This document shows, one piece after another, positions 53,187 to 62,065 of a DNA stretch of 64,000 nt; positions within the stretch are counted from its first letter, which is position 1; every line of letters starts with the position of its first letter. Made by a program: the position numbers and the translations under genes. This DNA comes from JAXMAZ01 sp046350115 (GTDB lineage Bacteria; Planctomycetota; Planctomycetia; Gemmatales; Gemmataceae): contig JAXMAZ010000029.1 of assembly GCA_046350115.1 (NCBI GenBank), positions 33,872 to 97,871 on the forward strand. The letters run 5' to 3'. The notes under the pieces were generated by a model, which searched no databases, had not been told where the DNA came from, and worked only from the letters and a program-made list of their open reading frames with translations.

Positions 53187-55373
53187 ATGCTCCGCGAGGA
53201 ACAGATCGACCTCCGCCGGCAGCGGGCGAAAGCGGCCAACCTGGCCATCGAGAACCTCGGCAAGAAGCGGGTGTTCTCCGACTACCGGGTCACCAACCCG
53301 CAGTCCGGCGGCCAGTACACCGTCTCCGTCCGCGGGTTCGACCTCGGGGACAACGCCTGCACCTGCCCGGACTTCAAGTCGAACACCCTCGGCACCTGCA
53401 AGCACATCGAGGCGGTGCTCGACCAGCTCAAGGACGACCTGCCGGCCCACCTCCAGAAGAAGAAGGCGACCGTCACCCGGCCGGAGATCGTCCTCGACTA
53501 CGGCGACCCGCTCCGGCTCGCCCTGCACCTGCCGCCCCGCCACTCGGACAAGCTCGGCCAACTGGCCAAGCGGTTCTTCGACGACAAGGGGAAGTGGTCC
53601 GGCCGGGGGCGGTTCGACGACCTGATCCCGGCCGTCGAAGGCGTGCCGGAGGAGGTCACCGTCCTGTCCGACGCCCTCGACTTTGTCGACCGCGAGGTGG
53701 AGCGGGCGGACATGCTCCGCAAGGAGCACGAGTGGCTGGAGCAACTGTCGGCCGGCACCCTCGACCTGCGACTGATGCCAGTCCCGCTGTACGACTACCA
53801 GGTCCGCGGGGCGCTGTTCCTGGCCTGCCGGGGGCGGTCGATCCTCGGCGACGACATGGGCCTAGGCAAGACCGTCCAGACCCTGGCGGCGGTCGAGCTG
53901 CTGGCCCGGGAGCGGGGCATCGGCCGGGTGCTGGTCGTCGCCCCGGCGTCGGTCAAGTACCAGTGGGAGGGCGAGATCAAGCGGTTCACCGGCCGGGCCG
54001 TCCAGGTGATCGAGGGCGACCCGGACGACCGCCGGGACCAGTACGCCGAGCCGACCTTCTACCGGCTGGTCAACTACGAGCAGGTGGTCCGGGACCGGGA
54101 CGCCATCAACGCCTGGAAGCCGGACGTGATCGTGCTGGACGAGGCCCAGCGGATCAAGAACTGGGAGTCCAAGACCAGCCGGGCGGTCAAGAAGCTGGTC
54201 AGCCGGTACGCCATGGTGCTGACCGGCACCCCCCTGGAGAACAAGCTCGAGGAGCTGTACAGCATCGTCCAGTTCGTGGACGAGCGGCGGTTCGGCCCGG
54301 CCTTCCAGTTCCTCCACGACCACCGCGTCTTCGACCCCCAGGGGAACCTGGTCGGCTACCGCAACCTGGACACCATCCGCGAGAAGCTGGCCCCGATCTT
54401 CCTCCGCCGCACCCGGGCCGAGGTGCTCACCCAGCTCCCGCCGCGGACCGACAACACCGTGTTCGTCGAGCTGAGCGCCGAGCAGCGCGGCCCCTACGAG
54501 GAGCAGAAGGCCACCCTCGCCCGGCTGCTCGGCAAGGGCTACCTGACCGACCTGGACCGCAAACGCATCCTGGCGTGTCTGGTCAACCTGCGGATGCTGT
54601 GCGACAGCACCTTCCTGTTCGACAAGCGGACGAACGCCTCCCCGAAGCTGGCCGAGTTCGCCGAGCTGGTCCCCGAGCTGACCGGCGAGGGGGAGCACAA
54701 GATCGTCGTCTTTTCGCAGTGGGAGACGATGATCCTGAAGGCGGCCGAGGTGCTCGACCGGCTCGGCGTCGGGTACGCGGTGCTGCACGGCGGGCTGCCG
54801 GGCAAGGACCGCAAGGCGGTGCTGGAGCAGTTCGCCGCCGACCCGGCGTGCCGGGTGTTTCTCAGCACCGACGCCGGCGGCACCGGGCTGAACCTCCAGG
54901 TGGCCGACACGGTGGTCAACCTGGAGCTGCCGTGGAACCCGGCGGTGCTGGAGCAGCGGATCGCCCGGGTCCACCGGATGGGCCAGAGTCGGCCCGTCCG
55001 GGTGGTGAACCTGGTCACCCGGAACACCATCGAGGAGCGGGTGCTGCGGGTGCTGGAGGCCAAGCAGGAGCTGTTCACCGGGCTGTTCGAGGGGGACGAG
55101 GACGAGATCGGGTTCGCCGCCGGCCCGGCCCGGTTCACCACGGCCGTCCGGGAGTTGCTCGGCGACCCGAAGCCAGACGCCCCGCCCCCCGCGGCCCCAC
55201 CCCCGGCCCCGCCGGCGGTGTGGGAGGTCGGGTTACACCTGGTGGACGCCCTGGCCCGGCTGCTCGACGCCGCCCCGTCCGACGGCCCGGGCGCGGACCT
55301 CCGGGGGAAGGTGCGGGCCGGGCTGGCCGACCTGGTCCGCCGGCTGGATGAAGCCTCATCCTCGGCACGCTGA
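53187..55373 (+). CDS. SWIM-domain SNF2-family helicase
   Basis: A 728-residue protein. A SWIM zinc finger (CTCPDFKSNTLGTCKHI, near residues 57-75) comes first, then a SNF2/Swi2 ATPase: Walker A DDMGLGKTVQTLAAV near 222, DEAQ box VLDEAQRIKNW near 316, and the C-terminal helicase half (STDAGGTGLNLQVADTVVNLELPWNPAVLEQRIARVHRMGQ). A proline-rich C-terminal region ends it. It remodels protein-DNA or RNA-polymerase complexes (as HepA/RapA does). It starts 3 bases after the HEPN partner gene, so all three may be one operon. Confidence 0.9.
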   Translation: MLREEQIDLRRQRAKAANLAIENLGKKRVFSDYRVTNPQSGGQYTVSVRGFDLGDNACTCPDFKSNTLGTCKHIEAVLDQLKDDLPAHLQKKKATVTRPEIVLDYGDPLRLALHLPPRHSDKLGQLAKRFFDDKGKWSGRGRFDDLIPAVEGVPEEVTVLSDALDFVDREVERADMLRKEHEWLEQLSAGTLDLRLMPVPLYDYQVRGALFLACRGRSILGDDMGLGKTVQTLAAVELLARERGIGRVLVVAPASVKYQWEGEIKRFTGRAVQVIEGDPDDRRDQYAEPTFYRLVNYEQVVRDRDAINAWKPDVIVLDEAQRIKNWESKTSRAVKKLVSRYAMVLTGTPLENKLEELYSIVQFVDERRFGPAFQFLHDHRVFDPQGNLVGYRNLDTIREKLAPIFLRRTRAEVLTQLPPRTDNTVFVELSAEQRGPYEEQKATLARLLGKGYLTDLDRKRILACLVNLRMLCDSTFLFDKRTNASPKLAEFAELVPELTGEGEHKIVVFSQWETMILKAAEVLDRLGVGYAVLHGGLPGKDRKAVLEQFAADPACRVFLSTDAGGTGLNLQVADTVVNLELPWNPAVLEQRIARVHRMGQSRPVRVVNLVTRNTIEERVLRVLEAKQELFTGLFEGDEDEIGFAAGPARFTTAVRELLGDPKPDAPPPAAPPPAPPAVWEVGLHLVDALARLLDAAPSDGPGADLRGKVRAGLADLVRRLDEASSSAR

Positions 55374-55446
55374 TTGCGACGCCTCCCCCTGCCCGACTCG
55401 TCCCGGTTCGGTGAGGAACCGGGGTGCCGACAGAGGAGGAGGACGC

Positions 55447-55899
55447 ATGACCCTTCGTACCGCTCTAACGATCGCCCTGACCGCCGCCGGGCTGGCCTCC
55501 TCGGCCAACGCCCAGGTGTACATCGACCCGGTTAACCGCAGCGTGACGATCGGCGGCAATTCCGCCAACCCGGTCGTGGGCAGCACCAGCTACTACACGC
55601 CGGCCGCCGGGACGACTTACGGCGGCACCGGCTACGTGGTGCCCGGCACGTACACCTACACCCCGCCGGCCACCGGCTGGTACCCGTCCGGGTACACGTA
55701 CCCGAGCACCGGTTACACCACTTACAGTTACCCGTGGTCCGGGACCACTTACGGGAGCACGTACCCGAGTCACGTCGGGTCGAGCTATTCCTACCCGTCG
55801 TACTCCCCCGGGCTGTATTCCTACCCGGGGACCGTCAACACGGTGACGAGTTACCCGTATAATACCTATAGCACGGCGCGGCGGTGGTTCCGCCGTTAA
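55447..55899 (+). CDS. tyrosine/serine-rich secreted protein
   Basis: A 150-residue protein with a signal peptide (TALTIALTAAGLASSANAQ) and a low-complexity body of Tyr, Ser, Thr, Pro and Gly in repeats such as TYTYTPPATGWYPSGYTYPS. It has no cysteine and ends RRWFRR. GAGGAGGACGC precedes the ATG. Likely a surface or cell-wall protein; Tyr clusters could support cross-linking. Unknown family. Confidence 0.75.
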   Translation: MTLRTALTIALTAAGLASSANAQVYIDPVNRSVTIGGNSANPVVGSTSYYTPAAGTTYGGTGYVVPGTYTYTPPATGWYPSGYTYPSTGYTTYSYPWSGTTYGSTYPSHVGSSYSYPSYSPGLYSYPGTVNTVTSYPYNTYSTARRWFRR

Positions 55900-55938
55900 C
55901 CCGGCGTCCGGCCGCGACCGCCCCTCGGAGGTTGCACC

Positions 55939-56289
55939 ATGACTGGCATTCGTGCGTGGACTGCGGTCGCGGCCGGGCTGCTCGGCACCGCCGGGGCGGC
56001 CGACGCCCAGATCTACTACACCAACCCGTCGGCGATCATGTACGGCCAGTACCCGGCCGTGTACGCCGCCCCGATGTACTACCCGTACAACGCCCTGTAC
56101 GCCCCGGGCGTGCTCGGGAATTACAACTACAACTTCGGGTACACGTACAACTACGGGTACACCGTGCCGGCCTTCGGCAACACCTTCTACTCCCCATCGC
56201 TGTACAACGCCTACAACACGGGGTACTTCTTCAACCGGGCGTACCAGTACGGCACGTTCGGCAACCCCTACGGCTACCGGTTCCGCTAA
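55939..56289 (+). CDS. tyrosine/asparagine-rich secreted protein
   Basis: A 116-residue protein with a signal peptide (WTAVAAGLLGTAGAADAQ) and a Tyr/Asn/Pro/Phe-rich body (MYGQYPAVYAAPMYYPYNAL, NYNYNFGYTYNYGYTVP) ending NPYGYRFR. Same architecture as the gene just upstream, and probably a paralogue with a different repeat. A GGAGG box lies upstream of the ATG. No catalytic motif. Confidence 0.75.
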   Translation: MTGIRAWTAVAAGLLGTAGAADAQIYYTNPSAIMYGQYPAVYAAPMYYPYNALYAPGVLGNYNYNFGYTYNYGYTVPAFGNTFYSPSLYNAYNTGYFFNRAYQYGTFGNPYGYRFR

Positions 56290-56336
56290 CCGGCCGGCGG
56301 GCGTGAGCGGCGGCGACCGGACACGGTCGCCGCCGC

Positions 56337-57234
56337 TCACGCCGTTCGCTGGAGGCCGGCGATCACCGTCTCCAGGAACTCGCGCCCGCCGGGCCAGGGC
56401 GTCGATGCCCTCCGGGGCCGCCGGCGGCGGGAGCAACGGGGCGAAGATGTTCTCACACGCCAGCGGCATGGTCCGGCCGGTGAACGCCACCGGGTGAAGT
56501 AGCTTGTAGTGGTCGATCTCCCCGAACCCGGGGCCGCAGTCCTCGTCCTTCGGCCAGTTGCGGTGGTCCTTGACGCAGAAGCTCCGCACCTCGTCCACGC
56601 AGGTCTTGATGTCCGGGATCGGGTCGGCGTTCAGGTAGTCGAGTACGTTCCCGGCGTCGTAGTTCACCTTGATGTGCGGGTGGTTCACCTCCCGGGTGAT
56701 GGCCGCACAGGCCGCCCCGGTGCCGGTCTCGCCGCCGTGTTGCTTGACCACCAACGTGACGCTGTGGTCCGCGGCGACCGGGCCGAGGGCTTTGAACCGC
56801 TCGACCCACAGCTTGCGGTTGCCGCCCTTGGTGTGGCCGAACGTCAACACCTGCGGCACCCCGGCCGCGGCCGCCTGCTTGATGCGGTGGGTCAGCACGG
56901 CCAGCCCGTCCGGGTGCTCCGGGTAGACGGTGCTGAACAGCATCACCGGCTCCAGCCCCAGGTCGCGGCACCGCTTCGCCAGCTCCTTCGCCTTCGCCGG
57001 TGGGGCGTCCTTGGCCAGCGCCGACACCCGCTTGCCGTCCTCGGTGTGATCGACGCCCCAGGCCACGTACCGGTAGCCGGCCGCCTGGATGCCGGTCAGC
57101 GCCCGGGCCAGCGGGAACCGGCTGTACGGCAGGGTCATGCACGCGATCTGAAACCGGGTCGGCGCCGTCTCGGCGGCGGTTAGCCGTGACGCGACGCCGA
57201 GTGCGGGCGCCGTAACGAACTCACGTCGGGTCAT
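56337..57234 (-). CDS. sugar-phosphate isomerase/epimerase-like TIM-barrel protein, secreted (C-terminal frameshift)
   Basis: A Tat-like start TRREFVTAPALGVASRLTAAE and an AP-endonuclease-2-like TIM barrel: MTLPYSRFPLARALTGIQAA, EPVMLFSTVYPEHPDG, LVVKQHGGETGTG, IKVNYDAGNVLDYL, CVKDHRNWPKDEDCGPGFGE. Metal ligands appear kept. Near 56383 the frame shifts: GIDALARR should continue GREFLETVIAGLQRTA to a TGA at 56337. The GVASRLTAA of the signal peptide is encoded by a repeat arm of the GCTCGGCT...GCGGCTAA family. Confidence 0.8.
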
Positions 57235-57251
57235 GAGCGTCTCGGTTTCTT

Positions 57252-57359
57252 GTAGGGTGCGTTGAGGCTCTGCGAAACGCACCGCTCGACTTCACCCCTG
57301 GGTGGCGGTCGTTGCGGGGCCGGTGTGTTTCGTCGCCGAGCCTCCTCAACGCACCCTAC
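57252..57359. repeat. Inverted repeat, GTAGGGTGCGTTGAGG family
   Basis: Arms GTAGGGTGCGTTGAGGCTCT and GAGCCTCCTCAACGCACCCTAC. It lies between two genes transcribed the same way (minus strand). Its right edge gives the TAG stop codon (57356-57358) to the kinase gene. Confidence 0.9.
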
Positions 57360-59059
57360 GGGTTCAGCGCCCCTTCGCCGCGCTTCCGCAGCCGGTAGTA
57401 CTTCAGCCCCGGGACGAAGAACGTCCACGCCGACACCACCCCGAACAGCAGGTGCCCGACCTGCGGCACCGCGGCCATGAGTACCGCGGTCACGAAGTAC
57501 GCCGCCGCGCTCAGGTAGAACTGGCCGGTCAGGGTGCCGGCCTTCACACAGAACACCACCCCGGCGATCAGCGGCAGCACCGGCGAGAGGGTGAGCGACG
57601 GCTGCCCCTGGATCACCTCGATGACGAACAGCCCGATGCTGGCCACCACCGACCCGGCCCAGGCGTGGGCAATCTGCCGTTCGACGAACAGCACCGGCCC
57701 GCCCCGCCGCCGCAGCCGCCAGAAGATCGTCCCCCAGGTGAGCAGCCCGGTCCCCCACAGGGCCAGGTACGCCCCGTGGGACTCGACGCCGTCCCAGACC
57801 ATCAACTGCGTGGCCAGGCAGATGAGAAAGATGGCCAGGCTGTGCCACATCCACAGCAGCCCCAAGTTCTCCAGCACGGCCGCGTGGTGGGTCTCCCGGA
57901 GCATCCGGCTGACGAACGACCCGAGGCTGCCCGGCTCGACGGACATCGGCTCGCCGGACAGGAACGCCTCCAGATCGGCCGCCAGGGCCGCCGCCGTCGG
58001 ATACCGCAACTCGGGGGGCTTTTGCAGGCACTTCAGGCAGACCAGTTCCAGCCCGCGGTCCACGGTCGGGTTCAGCTCGCGGGGGCGGACCGGCTCCTGC
58101 TCCAGCACCAGCAGCAGGGTGTCCACCGGGGAGGCCGCCCGGAACGGCGGCCGGCCGGTGAGCAGCTCGTACAGGATGGCCCCCAGGCTGTACACGTCCG
58201 CCGCCGGGGTCAGGTCTTTGCGGCCGGTCGCCTGTTCCGGGGCCATGTAGCTCGGGGTGCCGACCACCGCCCCGGTCCGGGTCAGCGACTCCGCCCGGTC
58301 GATCTGTTTGGCGAGACCAAAATCCGTCACCTTCGGAGAAGGGGCAAGGGGCAAGGGGCAAGGGGCAAGACCAGAAGGGGTACTTTCTTCACTTGCCCCT
58401 TCCAGCAAGATGTTCGACGGCTTCAAGTCCCGGTGCAGGACGCCGTGGTCGTGGGCGTGCTGGACGGCCCGGGCCAGGGTGGCGACCAGCTTGGCCGCCT
58501 GGCGGGGCGGGAGCGGGCCGTCCCGGGCGACCGCCTCGGCCAGCGTCCGGCCGTCCACGTACTCCATGCCGAAGTACGCCTGGCCGTCGTGGCTGCCGAC
58601 CTCGTGGACGGTGACGATGTTCGGGTGCGTCAGTCGGGCGGCGGCCTCGGCCTCGGCCCGGAACCGGGCGGCGTCCGTCTCGCTGGCGAGGTGGGCCTCC
58701 CGGACCATCTTGAGGGCGATGACCCGGTTCAGCGACTTCTGCCGGGCCTTGTAGACGACGCCCATGCCGCCACGGCCGAGTTCCTCCAGCAGCTCGAAGT
58801 CGCCGAAGGTGCGGGGCAGCGCCCCGCCGGGCGGCGGGTCCGGGTCGGGCGGGGAAGCGTGGCCGACGGTCGAGGCGAGCGGCACCGCCCGGACGAGGTG
58901 CGCCACCTGGGCGACGGCCCACAGCTCGCGGAGTTCGGCCGCCAAATCGGGGTGATCGCGGGCGGCGGCGTCCACGTCCGCCGGCTGGCCGGCCCGCTGC
59001 CGGTCGGTCAGGCCGGCGATCAGCCCGGCCAGCCGGTCGTCGCGGTCGGCGGCGGTCAT
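57356..59059 (-). CDS. membrane Ser/Thr protein kinase, third gene of a sigma-factor operon
   Basis: A 567-residue kinase: LGRGGMGVVYKA at 94-105, Lys117, HRDLKPSNILL at 209-219, DFG at 246-248, SYMAPEQA, then a C-terminal membrane region with about five helices (HSLAIFLICLATQLMVW, AYLALWGTGLLTWGTIFW, VASIGLFVIEVIQ). Between NILL and KVTDFG is a 22-residue extra segment (220-241) encoded by a repeat. The N-terminal 85 residues are a planctomycete-type helical extension. It overlaps the gene before it (59056) by four bases. Confidence 0.92.
   Translation of the reverse strand: MTAADRDDRLAGLIAGLTDRQRAGQPADVDAAARDHPDLAAELRELWAVAQVAHLVRAVPLASTVGHASPPDPDPPPGGALPRTFGDFELLEELGRGGMGVVYKARQKSLNRVIALKMVREAHLASETDAARFRAEAEAAARLTHPNIVTVHEVGSHDGQAYFGMEYVDGRTLAEAVARDGPLPPRQAAKLVATLARAVQHAHDHGVLHRDLKPSNILLEGASEESTPSGLAPCPLPLAPSPKVTDFGLAKQIDRAESLTRTGAVVGTPSYMAPEQATGRKDLTPAADVYSLGAILYELLTGRPPFRAASPVDTLLLVLEQEPVRPRELNPTVDRGLELVCLKCLQKPPELRYPTAAALAADLEAFLSGEPMSVEPGSLGSFVSRMLRETHHAAVLENLGLLWMWHSLAIFLICLATQLMVWDGVESHGAYLALWGTGLLTWGTIFWRLRRRGGPVLFVERQIAHAWAGSVVASIGLFVIEVIQGQPSLTLSPVLPLIAGVVFCVKAGTLTGQFYLSAAAYFVTAVLMAAVPQVGHLLFGVVSAWTFFVPGLKYYRLRKRGEGALNP
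58336..58402. repeat. GGGGCAA tandem/inverted repeat inserted in frame in a kinase gene
   Basis: Four tandem units of GGGGCAA-type sequence (AAGGGGCAAGGGGCAAGG) and an inverted end (CTTGCCCCTTC) make a hairpin-prone insert. It codes for the proline-rich STPSGLAPCPLPLAPSP between the kinase catalytic loop and DFG motif, the same site used by an unrelated repeat at 5998-6093. Confidence 0.8.
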
Positions 59060-59520
59060 ACGTCGTAGTAGGCGGCCAGCGCCTCGGCCGCCAGCCCGGC
59101 CATCTCCTCCGGGTACTCCAGCTCGACGGTGATGCCGCCGAACGGCTCCCGCGGGTCGATCCGCACGACCATGTCGAACAGCCCGTTGCCGAGCTGGTAC
59201 GTCAGCCAGCCGACCTCCATCGGCTCCAGCCGGGCGTTCGGCACGCCGAACGTGATCTGCCCGTCCGGCCGCTCCGGGGCGACCAGCCGGGCGATCTCGC
59301 GGAGGGTGGGCTTTAACTGCGGAAACAACTCGGGATCGACCGGGGCCAACTCCCAGTCCCGGCCGTCGACCCGGTTGTACAGGACGGCGTCGCCGTCCTC
59401 GCCGAACCGGACTTCGACCCGCTCGGCCTTGTCGCGGAGGGCCATGAGGACGGCCAGGTGCCAGAACCGGCGGGCGTCCGGCTCGTCGCGGAGGTCGGCA
59501 ACGGTGGTGTAGGCGAGCAA
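59056..59520 (-). CDS. unknown protein between sigma factor and kinase
   Basis: A 154-residue soluble protein (LAYTTVADLRDEPDARRFWH, VEVRFGEDGDAVLYNRVDGRD, LTYQLGNGLFDMVVRIDP). No motif I recognise. It has strong beta-strand content and a conserved-looking RxD. Start may be the TTG at 59520. It overlaps the kinase by four bases and is separated from the sigma factor only by a repeat, so it may be an adaptor or anti-sigma-like factor. This is inference from order. Confidence 0.65.
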   Translation of the reverse strand: MLAYTTVADLRDEPDARRFWHLAVLMALRDKAERVEVRFGEDGDAVLYNRVDGRDWELAPVDPELFPQLKPTLREIARLVAPERPDGQITFGVPNARLEPMEVGWLTYQLGNGLFDMVVRIDPREPFGGITVELEYPEEMAGLAAEALAAYYDV

Positions 59521-59533
59521 GGTTCGTCTCGGT

Positions 59534-59589
59534 GTAGGGTCCGCCGTGCGGACCGATGGGAGCGGAACGGTCCGCACAGCGGACCCTAC
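59534..59589. repeat. Inverted repeat, GTAGGGTCCGC family
   Basis: Arms GTAGGGTCCGCCGTGCGGACC and GGTCCGCACAGCGGACCCTAC. It lies inside the sigma-factor operon, and its edge gives the TAG stop (59586-59588) to the sigma gene. Confidence 0.9.
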
Positions 59590-60218
59590 TTCTGTTGCTC
59601 GCCGTCCGGCACCAGCACCGCCCGCAGCCGCCGCAGCGCCCGCAGGTAGCGCATCGACGCCGCCGCCTCGGTCAGCCCGAGCACCGCGGCCACGTCCTGG
59701 TTCGCAAGCTGCTCGTGGTGCCGCAGCAGGATGATCTCCCGGTCGTCCTCGCCCAACTCGTTGACGGCGGCGGCCAGCCGGCGGGCCAGCTCGGCCTGGA
59801 TCGCCCCGCTGGCCGGGGTGCGGTCGGTGTCGATCAGTTGGGCGACCAGGGAGGCGTCCGACTCGTCCGCCCAGTTCGGCCGGGCGATCGGTTGCTCGCG
59901 GTCCACACTCCGCCGCTGGGCCAGCCGGTGCCGGCGGTGGGCGTCGATGATCCGGTCCTGGGCCAGGTGCCGCAGCCACAGGTGGAACGGCATGTCCGGC
60001 TTCTTCAGGTACTCGGTCAGCCGCTGGTTAGCCTCGATCAGCACGTCCTGGACGATGTCCGAGGCGTCCACCCGGCGGGCCAAGACCGGGTCGAGCCTCA
60101 GCCCGACGGCCTTGCGGAGCGGCTCGCGGAACTCGCCGAGCAGGGCGTCCACGGCCCCGGCATCGCCGCGGCGGGCGTCGGCCAGCAGCTTGTCGGTCGC
60201 TTCGCGGGTCGGCCACAT
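59586..60218 (-). CDS. ECF-type sigma factor of the planctomycete kinase-linked group
   Basis: A 210-residue sigma-70-family protein: region 2 (EPLRKAVGLRLDPVLARRVDASDIVQDVLIEANQRL, DMPFHLWLRHLAQDRIIDAHRR) and region 4 (ELGEDDREIILLRHHEQLANQDVAAVLGLTEAAASMRYLRALRRL). It likely binds RNA polymerase and directs a stress or signal regulon, controlled by the downstream kinase, as is known for planctomycete sigma/kinase pairs. First gene of the operon. Confidence 0.9.
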   Translation of the reverse strand: MWPTREATDKLLADARRGDAGAVDALLGEFREPLRKAVGLRLDPVLARRVDASDIVQDVLIEANQRLTEYLKKPDMPFHLWLRHLAQDRIIDAHRRHRLAQRRSVDREQPIARPNWADESDASLVAQLIDTDRTPASGAIQAELARRLAAAVNELGEDDREIILLRHHEQLANQDVAAVLGLTEAAASMRYLRALRRLRAVLVPDGEQQK

Positions 60219-60235
60219 GAGGGAATTAGGGACGG

Positions 60236-60778
60236 CTACCGGAAGAAGTCGGCCACCCGGGCGGAGAACCCGGGCAGGTCCGGGTCGCCAGAGATGGTCT
60301 GCGTGGGGTCGTACAGCACCGGCGGAACTCCCGGCTTGTACACCGCCACCGTCCGCAGGTCCGTCTCGACCACCCAGACAACACGTACCCCGCAGGCCAG
60401 GTACGCGCCCGTCCGCTGGCCCCAGGCCGGATGTCGGTGCGGCCCGGCGAATTCGACGGCCAGCCTGGGCACACCGGCGATCCAGCACTCGTTTGGTGCC
60501 GTGCGTGCCGCGGTCTCGGCCGCGATCACGCTGATGGGCGGGTCGAGAGCGGTCACCGGATCGCAGGACAGCCAGCAGCCGACGTCCGTCAGCACCACGT
60601 CGCGTGGGTCACTATCGCCATCGGCCCATCGGGCGAGCGCGAGTCGGATGCGGGTGAAGGCAATGGCCTCACGGCGGCCCCGAACACTGTGAGGCCAGTC
60701 GAACCGCTGTCCGTCGATGATCCAGCGATCCGCGGCAGAGTCTTCGAGGGCACGCAACTCGGGCGGAATGACGACCAT
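60236..60778 (-). CDS. Uma2-family (DUF820) nuclease-like protein, divergent
   Basis: A 180-residue protein of the Uma2 fold: VPRLAVEFAGPHRHPAWGQRTGAYLACGVRVVWVVETDLRTVAVYKPG. It has the LAVE-type acidic strand, but its N-terminal region differs from the two later Uma2 genes. Uma2 is a PD-(D/E)xK endonuclease-like family with unknown biological role, expanded in planctomycetes and cyanobacteria. Starts 17 bases after the sigma gene region. Confidence 0.8.
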   Translation of the reverse strand: MVVIPPELRALEDSAADRWIIDGQRFDWPHSVRGRREAIAFTRIRLALARWADGDSDPRDVVLTDVGCWLSCDPVTALDPPISVIAAETAARTAPNECWIAGVPRLAVEFAGPHRHPAWGQRTGAYLACGVRVVWVVETDLRTVAVYKPGVPPVLYDPTQTISGDPDLPGFSARVADFFR

Positions 60779-60843
60779 CGCCCCATCGTACCCCGGCCGG
60801 CCAGCGGTTGTCACGCCCGGGCGGCGGCCGTACCCCTAACCCC

Positions 60844-61437
60844 ATGCACTGGACCCCGCCGGCCGGCACCGCCGCCCTCATCTTCGACTGCGACGGCACC
60901 CTCGCGGACACCATGCCGGTCCACTACCGGGCCTGGGTCGCCACCCTCGGCCCGCTCGGCATCCCGTTCCCGGAGAGCCGGTTCTACGCCCTCGGCGGGA
61001 TGCCGACCGCCCGCATCATCCGCCTGCTCAGCGACGAACACGCCGTCCCGGTGGCCGACGTGGACGCGCTGAGCGAGGCGAAGGAGGCGGCGTTCCTGGA
61101 GCTGATGGACGGGGTGCGGCCGATCGACCGGGTGCTACGGGTCGCCGAGTCCCACCGCGGCCGGTTGCCGATGGCGGTGGCGTCCGGCGGCTACCGGGCG
61201 GTCATCCGCCGGACGCTCGACTTGATTGGCGTCGGCGACTGGTTCGACACGGTCGTGTGCGCCGAGGACACCGCCAACCACAAGCCGGAGCCGGACGTGT
61301 TCCTGGAGGCGGCCCGGCGGCTCGCCGTGACGCCGGCGGCGTGCGTGGTGTTCGAGGACACCGACCTGGGGCTGGAGGCAGCCCGCCGGGCGGGGATGCC
61401 GGCGGTAGACGTGCGGCCGTGGACCGTTTCCGACTGA
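60844..61437 (+). CDS. beta-phosphoglucomutase-like HAD phosphatase
   Basis: A 197-residue HAD enzyme: LIFDCDGTLADTMPVHYRAW (nucleophile Asp and acid/base Asp), MAVASGGYRA, NHKPEPDVFLEAARR (Lys) and VVFEDTDLGLEAARRAGM. The cap is the small helical type of beta-phosphoglucomutase and phosphatases of sugar phosphates. It could be a mutase or a general sugar phosphatase. Confidence 0.88.
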   Translation: MHWTPPAGTAALIFDCDGTLADTMPVHYRAWVATLGPLGIPFPESRFYALGGMPTARIIRLLSDEHAVPVADVDALSEAKEAAFLELMDGVRPIDRVLRVAESHRGRLPMAVASGGYRAVIRRTLDLIGVGDWFDTVVCAEDTANHKPEPDVFLEAARRLAVTPAACVVFEDTDLGLEAARRAGMPAVDVRPWTVSD

Positions 61438-61439
61438 GC

Positions 61440-62006
61440 TCAGGCGGTCGGCGGGAACAGGTCCGCCAGCTTCACTCGGAACCCAGGTAGGACGGGGTCG
61501 CCCGGCACCTCGTCCGCGGCCGTGTAGACCTGCGGCGCTAGCCCCGTATAGGCGTAAAGCTCCTGAGTCTGTGGAAAAATCACCCACACGGCCCGCACTC
61601 CGCCACGGAGGTACTCCCGAACTTTCCCCATGACCTCCTCGGCCAAGTCGGTCGGGCTGACCACCTCGACGGCCAGGTCCGGCACCACGTCGAGTGCGGC
61701 CCCTGTCAGGGCGAGCGGACGATCCTTGGCCCACCGCTCGTAGCTGACGAACGCCAGGTCCGGCCGACGGTTCCGCCCCTGGTCTTCGGGAAGTGGGATG
61801 TGGAACAACCGCTCTACACGACTGCGGCCGATGTCGGTCGTGGCGAGAAACGTAAGAAGCACGGCGTTCAGCAGGTCGGCCACTTCGCCGGCATAAAAGC
61901 TCATGGGCGGAGCCTCCACGATCTGCCCGTTCACGACCTCGAACAGGTCCGGCAGCGGCGGCTCCGTGGCCGCCTCCGCAGCGTCGTCCAGCAGGTCGGT
62001 GGCCAT
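61440..62006 (-). CDS. Uma2-family nuclease-like protein
   Basis: A 188-residue Uma2 protein: FEVVNGQIVEAPPM, RPDLAFVSYERWAK, VPDLAVEVVSPTDLAEEV, VREYLRGGVRAVWVIFP and VLPGFRVKLADLFPP. All expected PD-(D/E)xK elements are there. A GGAGGGAGAG leader precedes the ATG, identical to that of the next gene. It is a paralogue of the next gene. Confidence 0.9.
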   Translation of the reverse strand: MATDLLDDAAEAATEPPLPDLFEVVNGQIVEAPPMSFYAGEVADLLNAVLLTFLATTDIGRSRVERLFHIPLPEDQGRNRRPDLAFVSYERWAKDRPLALTGAALDVVPDLAVEVVSPTDLAEEVMGKVREYLRGGVRAVWVIFPQTQELYAYTGLAPQVYTAADEVPGDPVLPGFRVKLADLFPPTA

Positions 62007-62065
62007 CTCTCCCTCCGAAGTCAGCGGCTCGCCGGAGTCATACCCCGGACCAGGCGGCCGGCGGC

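Noticed and set aside
55465..56336. Extension of the isomerase frame to 55465 on the minus strand
   Set aside because: It is caused by the frameshift at 56383 and runs antisense to the two tyrosine-rich genes, which have ribosome sites and signal peptides.
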